Below the pieces are notes generated by a model. The model searched no databases and was not told the DNA's origin. It saw only the letters and a program-made list of their open reading frames with translations. Positions 13,726-27,510 of a stretch of 64,000 nt of DNA are shown here, in pieces. The DNA is from Flaccisagitta enflata (Eukaryota > Chaetognatha > Sagittoidea > Aphragmophora): the NCBI GenBank assembly GCA_965153355.1, contig OZ231127.1, positions 81,034,001 to 81,098,000 on the forward strand, read 5' to 3'. Position 1 is the stretch's first letter; each line of letters opens with the position of its first letter. The translations under genes and the position numbers were made by a program.

Positions 13726-13822
13726 CACTGTCTAAGCCCGGTGTATCCATTTTTGTATGGAGGGACCAACAGACGAACCAATAGCTATTAGAAATACTCC
13801 CATTTTCTTGTATATTTTTTTG

Positions 13823-13873
<51 letters not shown>

Positions 13874-14339
13874 GCAGACGGACGAGAAACTAAGAACCGG
13901 GTTGCTTTAGAGTCGCGTGCGTACAACGAAACAATGATTACGCAAAGCATGGTTCGTTTACTTTGCAGTTGCTGTTTAAACCAAGATAAAGCATGTCCGT
14001 GCGTGGCTTAAGCCTTGAGGCTACGCTTCTGTCTCTTCGGTCTTCACTAATTATCTAGTCGTAAGACCCGTAGGTAAACAATGTATCCTCAGGGAGAAAC
14101 ATTCAACCATTTAGATGCCCTATTTTTTGAGTGCTCTCAATTAAATTACCTTGATTTTGAGTGCCACTCTTTTAATATCGATATATAACTAAATTTTACA
14201 AGGCTGCTGCCCTAAAATCTTGCCTTTGGACAACATTGCGTTACAAAATCTATGATTTTCTTCCCAATAAAGCAATAAAACAGTGGATTTAAGGTTTAAA
14301 TAGTGTGTCCAAATTGTGTTTTACCAGCATTGGCGGCTG

Positions 14340-15100
14340 TCGCCGTGAGGAAAAAGTTGTAAGCATTGGTCACTTTTCACCATGCTTTTGCTTTCAGTCG
14401 CTGATTTTTTTTCATTTGTTAGATCAAATCAAAAGTAACTGTATGTATTGAATGCACTGAAAGCTAAATGAGCTAGATGAGCTAAAATATTCAAAATCAC
14501 TCAACCAGATATCCATCTATGCTCACTGAAATGCTTTCTAGCATTTGCATGCTAAATTAAAACATTTATTTATTCTATTTAAAATTGGAAAAAAAGACTG
14601 AGCTAAATGAGCTAAATAAGCTAGCATACTTAAAAACACCCTCACAGATAAGCAAATCTGCTCACTGACATGCTTTTTTATATCTGCTAGCTTAAACATG
14701 TATCAAAACATCTATTTATTTATTGTATTAAAAATCAGATGATAAAACTGAGCTAAATGAGCTAAAACGCTCAATACCACCCTCACAGATGAGCAGCTAT
14801 GCTCATGAATATGTTTTCTTGTATTTGCAAGCTCAAACAAACAAACACATTATTGATCCTACTTAAAATCACAATTAAAAATATGAATATGAATTTTTCG
14901 TAAATAAATCTTTAAAAATTCATAACGCAAAAAATATTATCGTAGAGCGCTCTGCTTGGCGCCAAGTTTACTTACCCTATCAATTTCATTGGACGCCCCA
15001 ATCAGCCGGATAAGTTTCTAGTATTTCTAATAAGAAAATGAAAACCCTGTTTCACTCGAATATGTCAAAAAGTCGAAGACTGACTTTGACTTTTTTCCCA
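14340..15100 (+). repeat. GGAAAAAGT(C/T)G-ended element inserted in duplication copy 1
   Basis: It starts GGCGGCTGTCGCCGTGAGG followed by AAAAAGTTG and ends GACTTTGACTTTTTTCCC. It contains three TGAGCTAAATGAGCTAAA..CTCAC(A/T)GA blocks about 150 bp apart (14460-14800). Copy 2 lacks this segment between its AATAGTGT (22003) and CTCAACTCAATTATATAC (22118) landmarks. Confidence 0.65.
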
Positions 15101-15745
15101 ACTAATCAAGTTTTATCTCAAAACCCTTTGATTTTCTCAACTCAATTATATACAGGCCTGCCCAAAACACAAATACTCACCCTAGGGCTTTATTGTTAAG
15201 AATCCATACAGTACAAGTACCCTAATTTGCTGTTATAGCACGGCGATAATCTTTGTTGTAAATTCAACCGAAATGACTTCAGACATCAATCAAAGTCGGA
15301 CCAAAACATAACAAAACCACAAGTTTGGCCTAAAACTTTTTTTTTTATCATCTACAATGCATCGATGTATACTTGGATCCCGCCATAATAGATCCTAGAG
15401 CAACGGATATCCGCCTATAACAGAATAAAGATACGAATTTTTGATCCCTTCAAATCATTCCTTTTCATTCCCTGTATTGCCTACGTATAACAGAAATCTA
15501 TCAATAACGGATGCAACTGAATAACTTTTCAGCCGTGGTGAGATTGATTGATGGTTGGATGATGATCCTGTATGGTCATGGTGTGATTGTTTATGGTCTG
15601 ATTGTCAATGGTGTGATTGTTTATGGTGTGATAGTAGACTTGGCGCGTAAAATTTTAGCCGAGCTTGATCACGAATTGTGGGCCGATCTCAGCCTTTCAA
15701 AGTACCGAACATTGCAAAGTAAAATCCAATAGATCCATCCGCTTT

Positions 15746-17268
15746 TGGCAATTGTCACAATCTTTTTTCGACGCGAGAACCCGACTTACCACCACGTTAA
15801 CAGTGTTACCGCTATGTGTATTGCATTGTGACAAGTTTTTATAGTTTGATGACCTACCTAACTACCTGGATTAACTTGCCAAACCATTTTCTGTTACCAC
15901 CTCTACCCCTAGGGGGCCTAAAAATAAGGTCAAAATGGCCACATTGGGATGTCCGGATTTTGTCCGGACAAACAAATAACAAGCAAAACCTATAAAAGAA
16001 TAGGTTACCAGATCATTTCTCAGCTTTTAATCAGTTATCATCAATCTGATGTGATGTACAAAAAATTTTATCCTCCTGAGCAAATGCTAAGTTGTTCAAA
16101 TATCGTATTATCATCAAATTTTGATCCTCCTAATTTTTTCCCATGTCACAGCAAAATCTGAGTATGCTGCAAAGAGAAATGTAAAGCATGGCAAATTTAT
16201 AAGCATTAGATTATCAGGTTTTTATCTAAAGAGGACTACTTGACGACATATGCTCCAAATTTCATGCCACTGTATCTTCAAACCTGCGTAATAACACTTT
16301 TTTCAAGCGTGATTATTCCGCACACACCCCCAGCTCTTCTGTCACGCTCATGTCACGCATTAAGTCTGTCACTGTCACGCCATTGTGAAACTGCTGATGG
16401 AAATTTGGATGACACGATGAGAAAGAGCATGAAATTTTGCATCTACATGCAAAATTTCAGGTCTTAACTCTCGGGCATTCAGCCATACTGAAATTTTCGA
16501 TGTGATGGGTTGGTAAATTGTTGCAGAATAATCACGCTTCACGATGAATCTTCGTAGTTAATTCTTTGTTTCACACAAAGCGCCACCCAATACGCGATGC
16601 TTTTGCATCTTAATTTGCAAAATCAAAATTGGCATATCTCAGGGAACAACTGGAGCTAGCCCATTGAAATCTACCTTGCATGGTTGATACCTAGAGTTGC
16701 TGTACAAGGACATCAGTCTGGCCAGTACATTCAAGATTTCTTTATATACTGATAGAGTTGATACTGATAGAAATGATTAAATTTCTAATGATATTTATGA
16801 ATATCATTGTTAGATACTATTGTCAATAAGAATTTATTGCTGTAAAAAGCACCACCCTAAAAAGAAAAAATAAATCATGATACTAAATAACATAAAAAAT
16901 CTAAAAAAATCTATATCAGGTCATGGAACTAATCTCATCCCATGGTTTATATGAAAGTAGGACAACGCCAGTGAAAGATACTGTATATTTTTTTTATAAA
17001 AAAATACATTCATTACTGTGTTTTATATTATACTTTATTCTATACTACACAATACTCTATGCTTTACTGTTTTCTATACCCTACAGTGTACTTTGTTCTA
17101 TACCGTTTTTGTTCTATACTGGGTACTTTGTTCTATACTTAGTAGGATAATAACTTACCGATAAATGATAAGCACGCACTTAAGCACATTTCAGCCTCGA
17201 AAATGAGATTTTGCTAAGCACGCTCAGCCTCAGCCAAAAAAAGAGCGTGCTTATAAAAAAAAAAGTGT
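15746..17268. other. gene-free spacer between duplication copies
   Basis: Mostly AT-rich. There are degenerate TACTTTGTTCTATAC repeats at 17028-17140. No exon or RNA gene recognised. Confidence 0.5.
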
Positions 17269-17509
17269 ATCTGCCTTATTCCCACTACTTCGCCCATTGT
17301 TCTTTTGTTTCCCTTTTTTTGGTTCTTTTGTTTCTGCCTTTGTTCTTTTGTTCGTTCATGCGATCTCGATTTGTCACTCTTTGTCCCTAACTCCATCTGT
17401 ATGTCTATCTTTGTGTCTATCCGTCTATCCAGGCCTTTGTCTACTTACCTCAGAATCTTTAGGACTGTATCAATTCAATCTTCTGTCATTGTAGATTCAG
17501 TGGTTGAAT

Positions 17510-17585
<76 letters not shown>

Positions 17586-17730
17586 GCGCCTGTTTCCGTC
17601 ATGAAGGTTAGAAAAATTAATAAAAAGAGTCCTTTGATCGAGAAACAGACAACTTGGGTTCAAAAGCCTTCAGGGAAAAAATAAACTGCAAGTGGAGAGA
17701 AAGCGAGAGAGCGAGCGTGCTTGGATGAAC

Positions 17731-17812
<82 letters not shown>

Positions 17813-17987
17813 TGGACAGATTGATAGATCGAAAGATAGACAGAACGATGGGTAGTAAGATAGAAAAAAAGTTAGACAGATAGGTAGAAAGATAGATAGA
17901 AAGGTAGGACTTGATAGATAGACAGATTGATAACTTTTAAAATAACCACCTAGATGATAAGTTTGTCACCTTACCTCTTTAGTAATA

Positions 17988-19625
17988 ACACCCCTCTCAA
18001 AATTAGGTGAACTGGGATCAGACCAAGTCTGAAAATGCTTCATGAATTCTTTATTAGGAGTACAATAGATCTCGTCTAGACTTGAGATAACGGGGGCTAG
18101 CATTGTGGAAAGACGAATCAAGGTAGGGAAGTGATAATTGGATCATATACTAATCAAAGGATGCTTAATTCCCCATGATAGCTGGTTGCCATGGAAACAC
18201 ATTTCCATGTATTCTCACTAAAATATCAATACTCTTTGACAGATGATGGTGGAACATTGCTTGTAGCATATTCCTTCAGCTGTAAGAATGTCGCTGCCTG
18301 GCCGCTGCTGGAGCGTATCCATGTGTGACAACCCTAGCAATCACAAACGAGCAACATCTTCTTACAGAACATACGTGGAAAACAGCAAATTTAATTTAAA
18401 AATGTTCTCAAAAATTTCTCAAAATATTGATATTTTAGCAAAATACATAGAAATGCTCTATAGCAACCAGCTTATCATTTGGGTGCTTCACATAGCAAAA
18501 GTTTTGGGGTATCCTTTCACCCATTCAAGAATTGCTGGGAGGAGCAAAATCATGAAGACCACTATTTTTCTTTTTTCAGAATTCCTTCATCTTCCGTTTT
18601 TGTTTTAGCCTTAAAGTTTCCACTGATTTCCCAGAATTCAGCAAAATCCTGTGTAGTTTTGTTACAAAAAGGATAATTTTTGTTTTAAAAAATTATGATA
18701 TATGTAAAAATGAACTAAAATATCAGAACATAAGTTATGAAAGAGCAAATAAAAAGGCAGAATTGCAATTCTATAATGAATAAAAAATCATTCAAGCTGA
18801 TTCAAACAATGTCAGCATATTGTTTTATCCCACTGCATTATGCAAATTAGGCCCTCAAAAGCAATTTTCTAAAAAACGGAAGATGAACAATTTTTGATAA
18901 AACAAAAATAGTAAGAGTCCTAAAATTAGTCAATCCACTTTAGGTAAAGAGGGCGAAAAGAAATAACCAACTTTTGCTATGCGAAGCATCCAAAGCTATC
19001 ATAGGCAATAAAGCATCCTTTTATTAGTCTATATTTTAAATATCACTCCTCTGGCTTCAATTGTTTTTCTACAATGCTTGCCCCCGTTTTCTCAAGTCTA
19101 GACGAGATCTACTGTATGAGTGTTAAGGTCACTTTGAAATATGTAATTTCCAGCAGGGTTATACAAAAATTGTCCACCAATGGCTCCTAATTTCTTCTTT
19201 CGATTGATATCATACCACTGTATTTTTGATGAAAGTTCCAAATTGATCGGTGAAACCAACCTATTTGTCAATGAATTCAGGCACTTTGTGGAGCTGTTCC
19301 TTATTCCCAATGCATCGTCGTTGCTTGGTAATTATCTAACAACTCGGGAATGGCAGTTTTTACCCAACTCATATGGGAAGAAAAAAAGAAAGTTTGTGCA
19401 GTCTCCTCATAAGACGATTTCTCGTCGAAATCGGTCAAAATCTTTTACCACATTTTTGACATAGCACACATCTAGGGCCACACACTAGTGTGAATAGTCT
19501 ATTTGACCTCGGTTTGCAAAAATACTATGTTTTAGCTTTCTCTGTGTCAAATTTCAGCCCTCTCAGTGCATTTTTACTCTCAATTTTGATCAGTTTTCCA
19601 GTTCGTTTAATTTTGAGAGAGGTGT
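17988..19625. mobile_element. Tc1/mariner-like non-autonomous element at a TA target
   Basis: The left end ACACCCCTCTCAAAATTA mirrors the right end TAATTTTGAGAGAGGTGT, and similarity extends to CAGTTC/GAACTG. TA flanks both ends (17986-17987 and 19626-19627). The other duplication copy keeps the empty site as GTAATAGATACATT near 10220-10235. I see no transposase (no DDE-like frame). A TTGGGTGCTTC-ended element is nested at 18479-18993, so the original insertion was about 1.1 kb. Confidence 0.85.
18479..18993. mobile_element. second TTGGGTGCTTC-ended transposon, nested
   Basis: The left end TTGGGTGCTTCACATAGC mirrors the right end GCTATGCGAAGCATCCAA, as at 11284-11997. The flanks AGCTTATCAT and AGCTATCAT look like a decayed 9-bp target duplication. 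The arms share TTC(A/T)TC(A/T)TCCGTTTTT-type blocks in inverse order. Confidence 0.75.
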
Positions 19626-20111
19626 TAGTTACATTAAATTAACTTTTATCAATAAAAAATATGCACTTTCAAATTTCATATTAACAAAATTATGAATAAC
19701 ATAAGAAAACAGGTTCCTCGAAGGTAGTAAACGTTTGATCTAGATAGTAAACGTGAACATTGGAAAGGCATAGATGTAGAAAACCAAAAGACAGAAAGAG
19801 CCAAAACCGCGATTTGCCAGATGCAACGGGACCAAAAAAGGCACAGAGGCGGAAATTTTGCGGTGACGATAATTGATAAGACGACCAATCGCATGACAGA
19901 ATTCATGGAAGTCTCTCTACTAATTGTCGTCAAAAGAAAACAACGACGACAACAACAACAACAAAATGGTTAAACGGTCGTTGGCAATTACAGACCATAA
20001 AATGGGGGAAGTCCTATTTTGTTTTTGCTTTTGTTTTTGCTTTTGTTAGGGCAACTCGACTCGTGAAATTGATGGTGTGTTCAATCAAGAATTGAGAGGG
20101 AAGAGTGAGAG

Positions 20112-20314
<203 letters not shown>

Positions 20315-20619
20315 GGAAAAAATTTACCTTCATGTAAACAAAGATAGATATAGATAAACATTTACACACTCATACAAGAAAAAAAAACGCTATTCCACAC
20401 ATACAATTACAAAAAGACACACACAAAAAAAGACAGACTAACAATCAATCAGTCAAACACTAAAGACATACTATCAGATAAAAATCAAGTGAGGGAGATT
20501 ATCTTTAAGAGATAGACGGGGAAAAAGTCAGTGGAAAATCGAGGCTGAATTCATAATTGGAGAAGCTAGAATGCAGATAAGATCTCTAAAATCTGCTGGT
20601 AGTCGAAGTTTTGACAAGC

Positions 20620-20947
20620 TCTGAGACCGGCCGTGTAAGGTCGAGAGAGACAGAGACAGAGACCGACTGTGTAAGGTTGAGAGACAGAGACAGAGACTGA
20701 GACCAACCATGTTAGGTTGAGAGAGAGACAGAGACAAAAACCGGCCGTGTAAGGTCGAGAAAGACAGTCAGAGACAGAGACCAACCGAGTTAGGTTGAGA
20801 CAGAGAGAGAGACAGACCGGCCATGTAAGGTCGAGAGAGAGACAGAGACAGAGACCGGCCGTGCAAGGTTGAGAGATATATAGAGAGACAGAGACCGACT
20901 GTGTAAGGTCGAGAGAGACAGAGACCAGCCGTGTAGGTCGAGGGAGA

Positions 20948-20950
<3 letters not shown>
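20620..20950. repeat. minisatellite, unit about 35 bp
   Basis: About nine units of GAGACCGGCCGTGTAAGG followed by TCGAGAGAGACAGA, varying in length by GA slippage. Copy 1 has only two units plus the 11284 insertion. Confidence 0.85.
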
Positions 20951-21025
<75 letters not shown>

Positions 21026-21301
21026 GAGACAGAGAGAGACAGAGACCGACCGTGTTAGATCTAGAGAGAGACAGAGATTCCAAGGGAAAATAAAACGGGG
21101 AAAATCAGACAAGCGCGGGGCAACATTGCGACCTTTAGTTTATGTTAAAGATGCGACCTCGATGTTAACAATGGGTCGTGTTATGCGCGTGCGGTCATTG
21201 GCAATTGACGTTTTATGCTCGTGGAGCCATTCACATTGGCACGCGCGATTTGCGCTTGACGTTGATATGTTTGTGTGACGACAATGTAAATGACAAAGCG
21301 C

Positions 21302-21337
<36 letters not shown>

Positions 21338-22860
21338 GCAGACGGACAAAAAACTGTGAACCGGGTTGCTTTAGAGTCGCGTGCGTACAACGAAACAATG
21401 ATTACGCAAAGCATGGTTCGTTTACTTGCAGCTGCTGTTTAAACCCAGATAAAGCATGTCCGTGCGTGGCTTAAGCCTTGAAGCTACGCTTCTGTCTCTT
21501 CGGTCTTCACTAATTATCTAGTCGTATGACCCGTAGGTAAACAATGCATCCTCAGGGAGAAACATTCAACTATTTAGATGGCCCTATTTTTTGAGTGCTC
21601 TCAATTAAATTACCTTGATTTTGAGTGCCACTCTTTTCATATCGATATATAACTAAATTTTACAAGGCTGCAGCCCCCAATCTTGCCTTTGGACTACATT
21701 TATAAATGAAAGGAGAAAAATTTCCCCACATTACCCAAACTGAAAAATATGGAAAATGACAATGTGAACCCACACTGACTAGTTATTATGCGAATCGCTC
21801 CTAATTTTCTATCAAACATAGCCACCTGAAAAACACTCATTGGAAGTTAACCCCAAAACCAGGGGTGTATATAATTGAGTGGCTTTTGATTCCCCCCCCT
21901 CGCCTTTGATTTTCTTCCCCCCCCCCCAATGCATCGCATTGCGTTACAAAATCTATGATTTTCTTCCCAATAAAGCAATAAAACAGTGGATTTAAGGTTT
22001 GAATAGTGTTAAATGGTATTTTATGATTTGGTGCTACCAAAAGTTATGTTTCCCCCCAATTTTTTTTCTCTTTTTTCCCCCTTCCTTTCCCTTCCCCAAC
22101 TCCAAACCTTTTGATTTTCTCAACTCAATTATATACAGGCCTGCCCAAAACACAAAGACTCACCAAAAAAAAAAAAACAAAAAAAACCTGAATAACCTAA
22201 ATAAAACAAATCACCCTAGGGCTGTATTGTTAAGAATCCATAAAGTACCCAAATTTGCTCTTATAATTATATATAGCACGGCGATAATCTTTTTTGTAAA
22301 TTCAACCGAAACGACTTCAAACACAATCAAAGTCGGACCAAAACATAACAAGACCACAAGTTTGGCCTAAAACTTTTTTTTGTCGTCTACAATGCATCGA
22401 TGTATACTCAAATCCCGCCATGATAGATCCGAGAGCAACGGATATCCACTTATAAGAAAATTAAGATACAAATATTTAATCCCTTTAAATCATTCCTTTT
22501 CATTTCCTGTATTGCCTATAACAGAATTCTACCAATGACAGATAAAATTTTTTAGTCACGTAGTTGAAGTCTGTTATGGCGGGATGCAACTGTTTAACTT
22601 CTCAGCCGTGGTGAAATTGATTGATGGTTGGATGATGATCCAGTATGGTCATGGTGTGATTGTTTATGGTGTGATTGTCAATGGTGTGATTGTTTATGGT
22701 GTGAATGTCTATGGTGTGATTGTTTATGGTGTGATTGTTTATGGTGTGATAGTAGACTTGGCGCGTAAAATTTTAGCCGAGCTGGATCACGAATTGTGGG
22801 CCGATCTCAGCATTTCAAAGCACCGAACATTGCAAAGTAATATCCAATAAATCCATCCGC

Positions 22861-23604
22861 TTTTAAAAGATATTAGACACTCATTGAGATGTGTAAAATG
22901 ATGGATGAAAGGTAAAGATGAGAGGCGAAGAGACAAGCAGAAAGAATCACATCAAGAAATTAGAAAACAAGACCGGATACAAGACCAATAAGCCGTTAAT
23001 TGCCGGTGGGTAGAGGCAGTATGTGAGTTGGCGGGGGCTGTATAGTGGCAGGGCAGGGGCAGTAATGCTCATAAATCGTTTTTTTAGACAATTCGCGTTA
23101 TCTAAATCTTCGCGTTACCAACCAACCAACATTCCTACATTCACCAAGGGACACTACCTCTTCTAGAGTCGCTTTGCAAGTGACAAAAAACACGTTACCA
23201 ACTCATGAACAAAAATGTTGCCAACATACGAACAGACCTAGAGACACATAACATCTTAGAGGGGTGAGAAGAAAAACAGAGAAACAAAAAAACAAGGCCA
23301 AGTAGGCCAATAAGGTGCGACGTGTAGATCGTCGAACGAATGCGTTACCCAACCGACCGACCAACGGACACAGCCAGTTATAGAGGTGCTTTGTCGCACC
23401 TAAAAAGATTTACGGCGGTCATATGTAGAAAATAACAGTTGTAATCCAATGATTGATGGATAAATTTTCATGTTATACTTCTTGGTCCCGTTCCGGTTAA
23501 AATATAAATTCATGTCGTTTGATTTTAATTCGATTTTTGAAAATGTCCGATAAAGTTGGAGCTTGAAAACCCAGTTTTGAGTCGCTTTTTAATCTGGCGA
23601 CAGA

Positions 23605-23682
<78 letters not shown>

Positions 23683-24064
23683 CAACAGACCTACAGGCGG
23701 ACAAACGATAGGAAGGCAGATAGACAGAAAGACAGACAGACAGACAGATTGGCGGTAGGGGCCAGAAATACTCATTTCAATACAACGGGTGCTGGTCATG
23801 GACAAACATCCAACGCTTAAATTTGTACCGAGTTAAAATCCAAAATTGTCAAAACAAAAAACAAGTGACGAGCACTAGGCATAGTCAAAGCGAGAGACGA
23901 GACAGTTTAAATCGGAGAAAACTTTTGAGACATAAAACTCAAATCGAATTCGAAGAATTAACTACAGACAGAAATCGCGATTCTCTATCAGGATGAAAAA
24001 AAAAGGGAGATCCAAACAAAAGAGCTCTTTGCTCCTTGCTTTTTTCCTTTGCCTAGAAAGTTTT

Positions 24065-24105
<41 letters not shown>

Positions 24106-24391
24106 GATGAAGAGGAAAGGGTAAAGTTAAAGAGGAAGGGCCAATAAGGAGTGGAATAGAGGGGAAAAGGAGGAGGGAAAAGGAGGAGGAAGGTGTACCT
24201 CTATTCCTTACCGGAGGAAGAGGAGATCAGAGAGTAAAAGGAAAAAAAATAGATGAGGAGGTCTGAAAAAAAATAAAGAAATATGATTATGGAGAAAGAG
24301 AAAGACGCGTGAGGCAGAAAACTAGAGCAAGATAGATTGAGAAGGGAATAAGAACTAGAGAAAAAGGAAATGGAGAGGGAAACAGATCAGA

Positions 24392-24472
<81 letters not shown>

Positions 24473-24821
24473 GGAGATGTAAAATTAGTCGGGAGACTAA
24501 GAAACCCGGTCAGCAACAGACAGACAGACGCGACGGAGGCAGAAAAACACCGAAGCAGAAAAACACCGAGGCAGAAAAACACCGAAGCTTAAATACAGGA
24601 CCCGATAGAAAGGAAAACAGACTGACTGACGGATAGACTGGCAGAAATATTGACACTCAGGCACACAAAAGTACAGTTTGTTGTGAATATCTCGCGCTCT
24701 CTCTCTAGCGGTAAAATCCGATTATTTTTGCACCTGTCAAGTAGGGATGTGGAGGAGCAAAATTGACCGCTTCCATCTGTAAAGTCTCCAAGAAGATATC
24801 AAGAATGTTTCCACAGAGCTG
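22861..24821. other. gene-free stretch with repeat fragments
   Basis: It holds fragments of the hairpin-head family: an AACAAGACCGGATACAAG end at 22967-22985, and a complete variant stem AGGTGC(23384-23389)/GCACCT(23396-23401). Microsatellites are (GA)n 23607-23680, (CT)n 24068-24104, and GTGT then (GA)n 24394-24466. There is also a CGAAGCAGAAAAACAC repeat near 24533-24592. No exon seen. Confidence 0.6.
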
Positions 24822-25015
24822 TTTTTAGTCGCGTGCACGCGACTCTATAACTCGCTTTGTTCGTCCGTCGGTCGGTTGGTCGGTCACACTTTACTTTTTT
24901 TTATAATTTTATTTCTTTGACCTCACTGCTCTTGCCCAAATGGTCTAGTGACCTAAAATATAGCCCCTGCCCACCCGCACACGACTTAGGCAACCGTGTA
25001 TCCGGCCTTGTTATT
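24822..25015 (+). repeat. hairpin-head dispersed element
   Basis: It has the 18-bp perfect palindrome at 24827-24844, GGTCGGTTGGTCGG, a TTGACCTCACTGCTC segment, and the end GTGTATCCGGCCTTG. It is nearly the same as 11577-11768. Confidence 0.85.
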
Positions 25016-26051
25016 TTCAGAATCAGCGCAATGCAAAATCTTCAATTTGGTCAACAGTTTCATGTTTGTTACATTCAATGTCGAGTTATTAGGATTGCAC
25101 ATGAAAAATGGGCAAAACTTGTGATCTTTTTGTTCCACACTGGGATATCCGCTATTGTAACTGGTATTGAGAACCGTGACTAGTTATCATTTCCAGCAAA
25201 AATCATTCTTAAAATCATTCGGTAAAATAATCCAGGTATCTGATATCTCAATGGCATAAGAATAAGATATAAAATGCAGATTGCTCCACTGATTAGTTCT
25301 TAAGCTCTGGCTTATGTCAATTCACTAAGGGCCACGGATTGCGCTAGATGGCTCGTTGAGTATTTGGGTGAAAATTTTCATCTCTGCTATATGGCTCACA
25401 CTAAGTAGAATGGACATGGTAGCATTTGAGCATTTTGATTTTTTTTGAGCACCTTATTATTTAACAAAGACAAAAATTTGATTGATTTGATCAAAACACT
25501 AGACAATTTAAATACTAAATGTAAGAGAGTTTAAAAGTATTTTTCATTTGATTTTTTCAAATTTCTTTTCGTCTGTACTCATAAAGCTTTTAATCCAATA
25601 GAAATGAGTCAATAATGGGTATAAATAGTTTCATAGCATCTGAAAAAATGCAGAAAAATGTTTTTCACTCTGTATATGTCACGGTGTACAGGAACATGAA
25701 ATTTTGGTTTCATTTTACTTTTTGCATGTGGTATAGATTTATAATGAAAAAATATAATTGGGATTTCAGTTAAGTAGTTTTGATATTTTATATAAGGTGT
25801 TTTAACAATCTTTTTAAACCCAGAAAACTGACTATGGTTTCATAACAATGAAAAATAAAAATTGAAAGTTTGAATTTTTTTAAAAATGGTGAACAAAATT
25901 TCAAAATGTTGTTAGGTGAAATTATATCACGGCCTTAGTAAAGAAAATTTTGCATTTTTAAGAAGATAGCCCTTTTCTTATATGTTTTAAAAAGAAGCCA
26001 TGTTCTTAGAAAGGCAAATTTCTGTATTTCTATGCAATGATATAATTTCAC
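25016..26051. other. AT-rich gene-free stretch with a hairpin element
   Basis: No exon seen. TAGGTGAAATTATATCA near 25911-25930 and its complement TGATATAATTTCACCTA near 26038-26054 form a 145-bp inverted-repeat unit. Confidence 0.55.
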
Positions 26052-26343
26052 CTAATTTGGAAAAAAGTCGAAGAGACGAAGTCCCTTCGGTCTTTTTGAG
26101 TCCTGCAGAGAAAAACGGATTTCCCTTTGTTTTATGAAGCGTTTGAGCAAGTTGATACATTTTGGGGGCAGAACGAGACTACGCATGAAATTAATAGCTA
26201 AGAAAGAGCTAATTCTCCTCTTTCAGATGACGCCAAGCAGACTTCTATGCGATCGATAATTTTGGAGCTATGATTTTTTAAATCTTTTTTTATTTTTTCG
26301 CATTTTTCTCATTTTTCCCCAAAACGCGGAATCGAGTTAATTG

Positions 26344-26382
<39 letters not shown>

Positions 26383-26625
26383 GTCTGTCTCTGTCTGTCT
26401 CTCTCTGTCTCTGTCTGTCTGTCTGTCTGTTCTGTCTGTCTCTCTGTCTGTCTGTCTCTCTGTCCTCTGTCTCTCTCTCTCTCTCTCTCTTGCTCTCTCC
26501 TCTCTCCTCTCTCTCATTCGCTCTCTCTCTCTCTCTCTCTCTCTTTTTTTCTCTCTCTCTCTTTTTTTTCTCTCTCATTTTCTCCAGCAGCATTTACGAC
26601 TTTTTTCCTACGGCGATTAGCCGCC
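26052..26625 (-). repeat. GGAAAAAAGTCG-ended element, reverse copy of 3192-3735
   Basis: It begins GGAAAAAAGTCGAAGAGACG and ends ACGACTTTTTTCCTACGGCG, then GATTAGCCGCC. The core holds CT and CTGT microsatellites at 26347-26545. Confidence 0.8.
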
Positions 26626-27437
26626 CTTATTGTAAGAGTGAGATGACAATGTATAAGTTTTTATAGAAAGTCTTCTTTTTTCTACCTTATTTCAATACAT
26701 AATATTTATTAAATCTGTATGTCAGCGATTATCTATGCAAAATTTCATTGTTCAACACTCAAAAAATATTTTTTCAATAAAAGAAATTATAAAAAAAAAT
26801 AATTTAAAAAATATCTAAAAAATTGTAATGACGCATGAAATTTCTTCTTCCCGTACAATGTGTCATATTTCATAAGGAACAATTTAATGGAAAATATGCA
26901 ATGTCAATCCCCAATGAGCCACGTAGCGCACAATTCAGTCCACAGTGCAATGGTCCCAGAAGAGTTATTCACCATGAGAAATAAAATGAACTGTAATATT
27001 ATACACCTCTTATACCATCTTGGAGCCAAAGACCCAAACTTGATGCTGAAGACCTCAGCTCGGCGCCCGAGGTCATAGATAGGCACCAAAGACCCTAGCC
27101 GAGTGCGCAAAATACCCATGACTGATCCATGTTGGGTGCCCTCCGTCAGCGATAAAGACCCTAGCATGGTGCTGTAGACCCTGGCTTGGTGCCTAAATCC
27201 CTTTCCTTTCGCAAGTGGTCTTGATTGTGCAACATTTCAACTTTTATAAAATGGTAATTTGTAAGTTTTTTTCCTGATTGGATTGATGTATAGTTGCATG
27301 AATCTAGCTATGATTTCCAACATAAACCTTTTATGAAATGTAGTTTTAATCGATCAAATACAGTCAAGTAGGAGTTAGTAGCTCAATTGGTTTAGGAGAA
27401 ACACTCTTTCATTGATGTTCACTTTCCATTGTTGGTA
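26626..27437. other. gene-free stretch
   Basis: It contains about five degenerate units of the AAAGACCCTAGC(C/A)(G/T)(A/G)GTGC type (27025-27200). No exon seen. Confidence 0.5.
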
Positions 27438-27510
27438 TACACTTTTTATTTTTTATAAGAACCTAGTTTATAAGAACATCAAGCCTTGAAAACGCTCAAA
27501 AATTAAAAAC

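Larger units (their letters stand above)
9425..15745. repeat. segmental duplication, copy 1
   Basis: Matching landmarks occur in order in copy 2: TCTGCCTTATTCCCACTACT (9465/17269), AACACAG..GAGAG..GTGGATGGACAG (9930/17730), the AATAACCACCTAGAT segment (10181/17940), TTTGCGGTGACGATAATTG (10457/19856), (GA)n (10723/20115), CTGCTGGTAGTCGAAG (11200/20595), TTCCAAGGGAAAATAAAACG (12031/21079), AACCGGGTTGCTTTAGAGTC (13896/21358), TCCCAATAAAGC (14261/21965) and TTGGCGCGTAAAATTTTAGC (15640/22759). Copy 1 differs mainly by insertions at 11284-11997, about 12484-13750 and about 14330-15100. No gene is recognised in either copy. Microsatellites include (CT)n 9750-9791, (GA)n 9943-10047, (CAA)n 10547-10578 and (CT)n 13828-13870. 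Confidence 0.88.

Noticed and set aside
13421-13735. Arg/Asp/Ser repeat frame resembling an RNA-binding RD/RS domain
   Set aside because: Translation of the 21-bp minisatellite. Open in two frames, no splice context.
18288-18608. 106-residue frame inside the Tc1/mariner-like element, as a transposase
   Set aside because: No DDE/D motif or helix-turn-helix seen. It crosses the border of the nested element at 18479.
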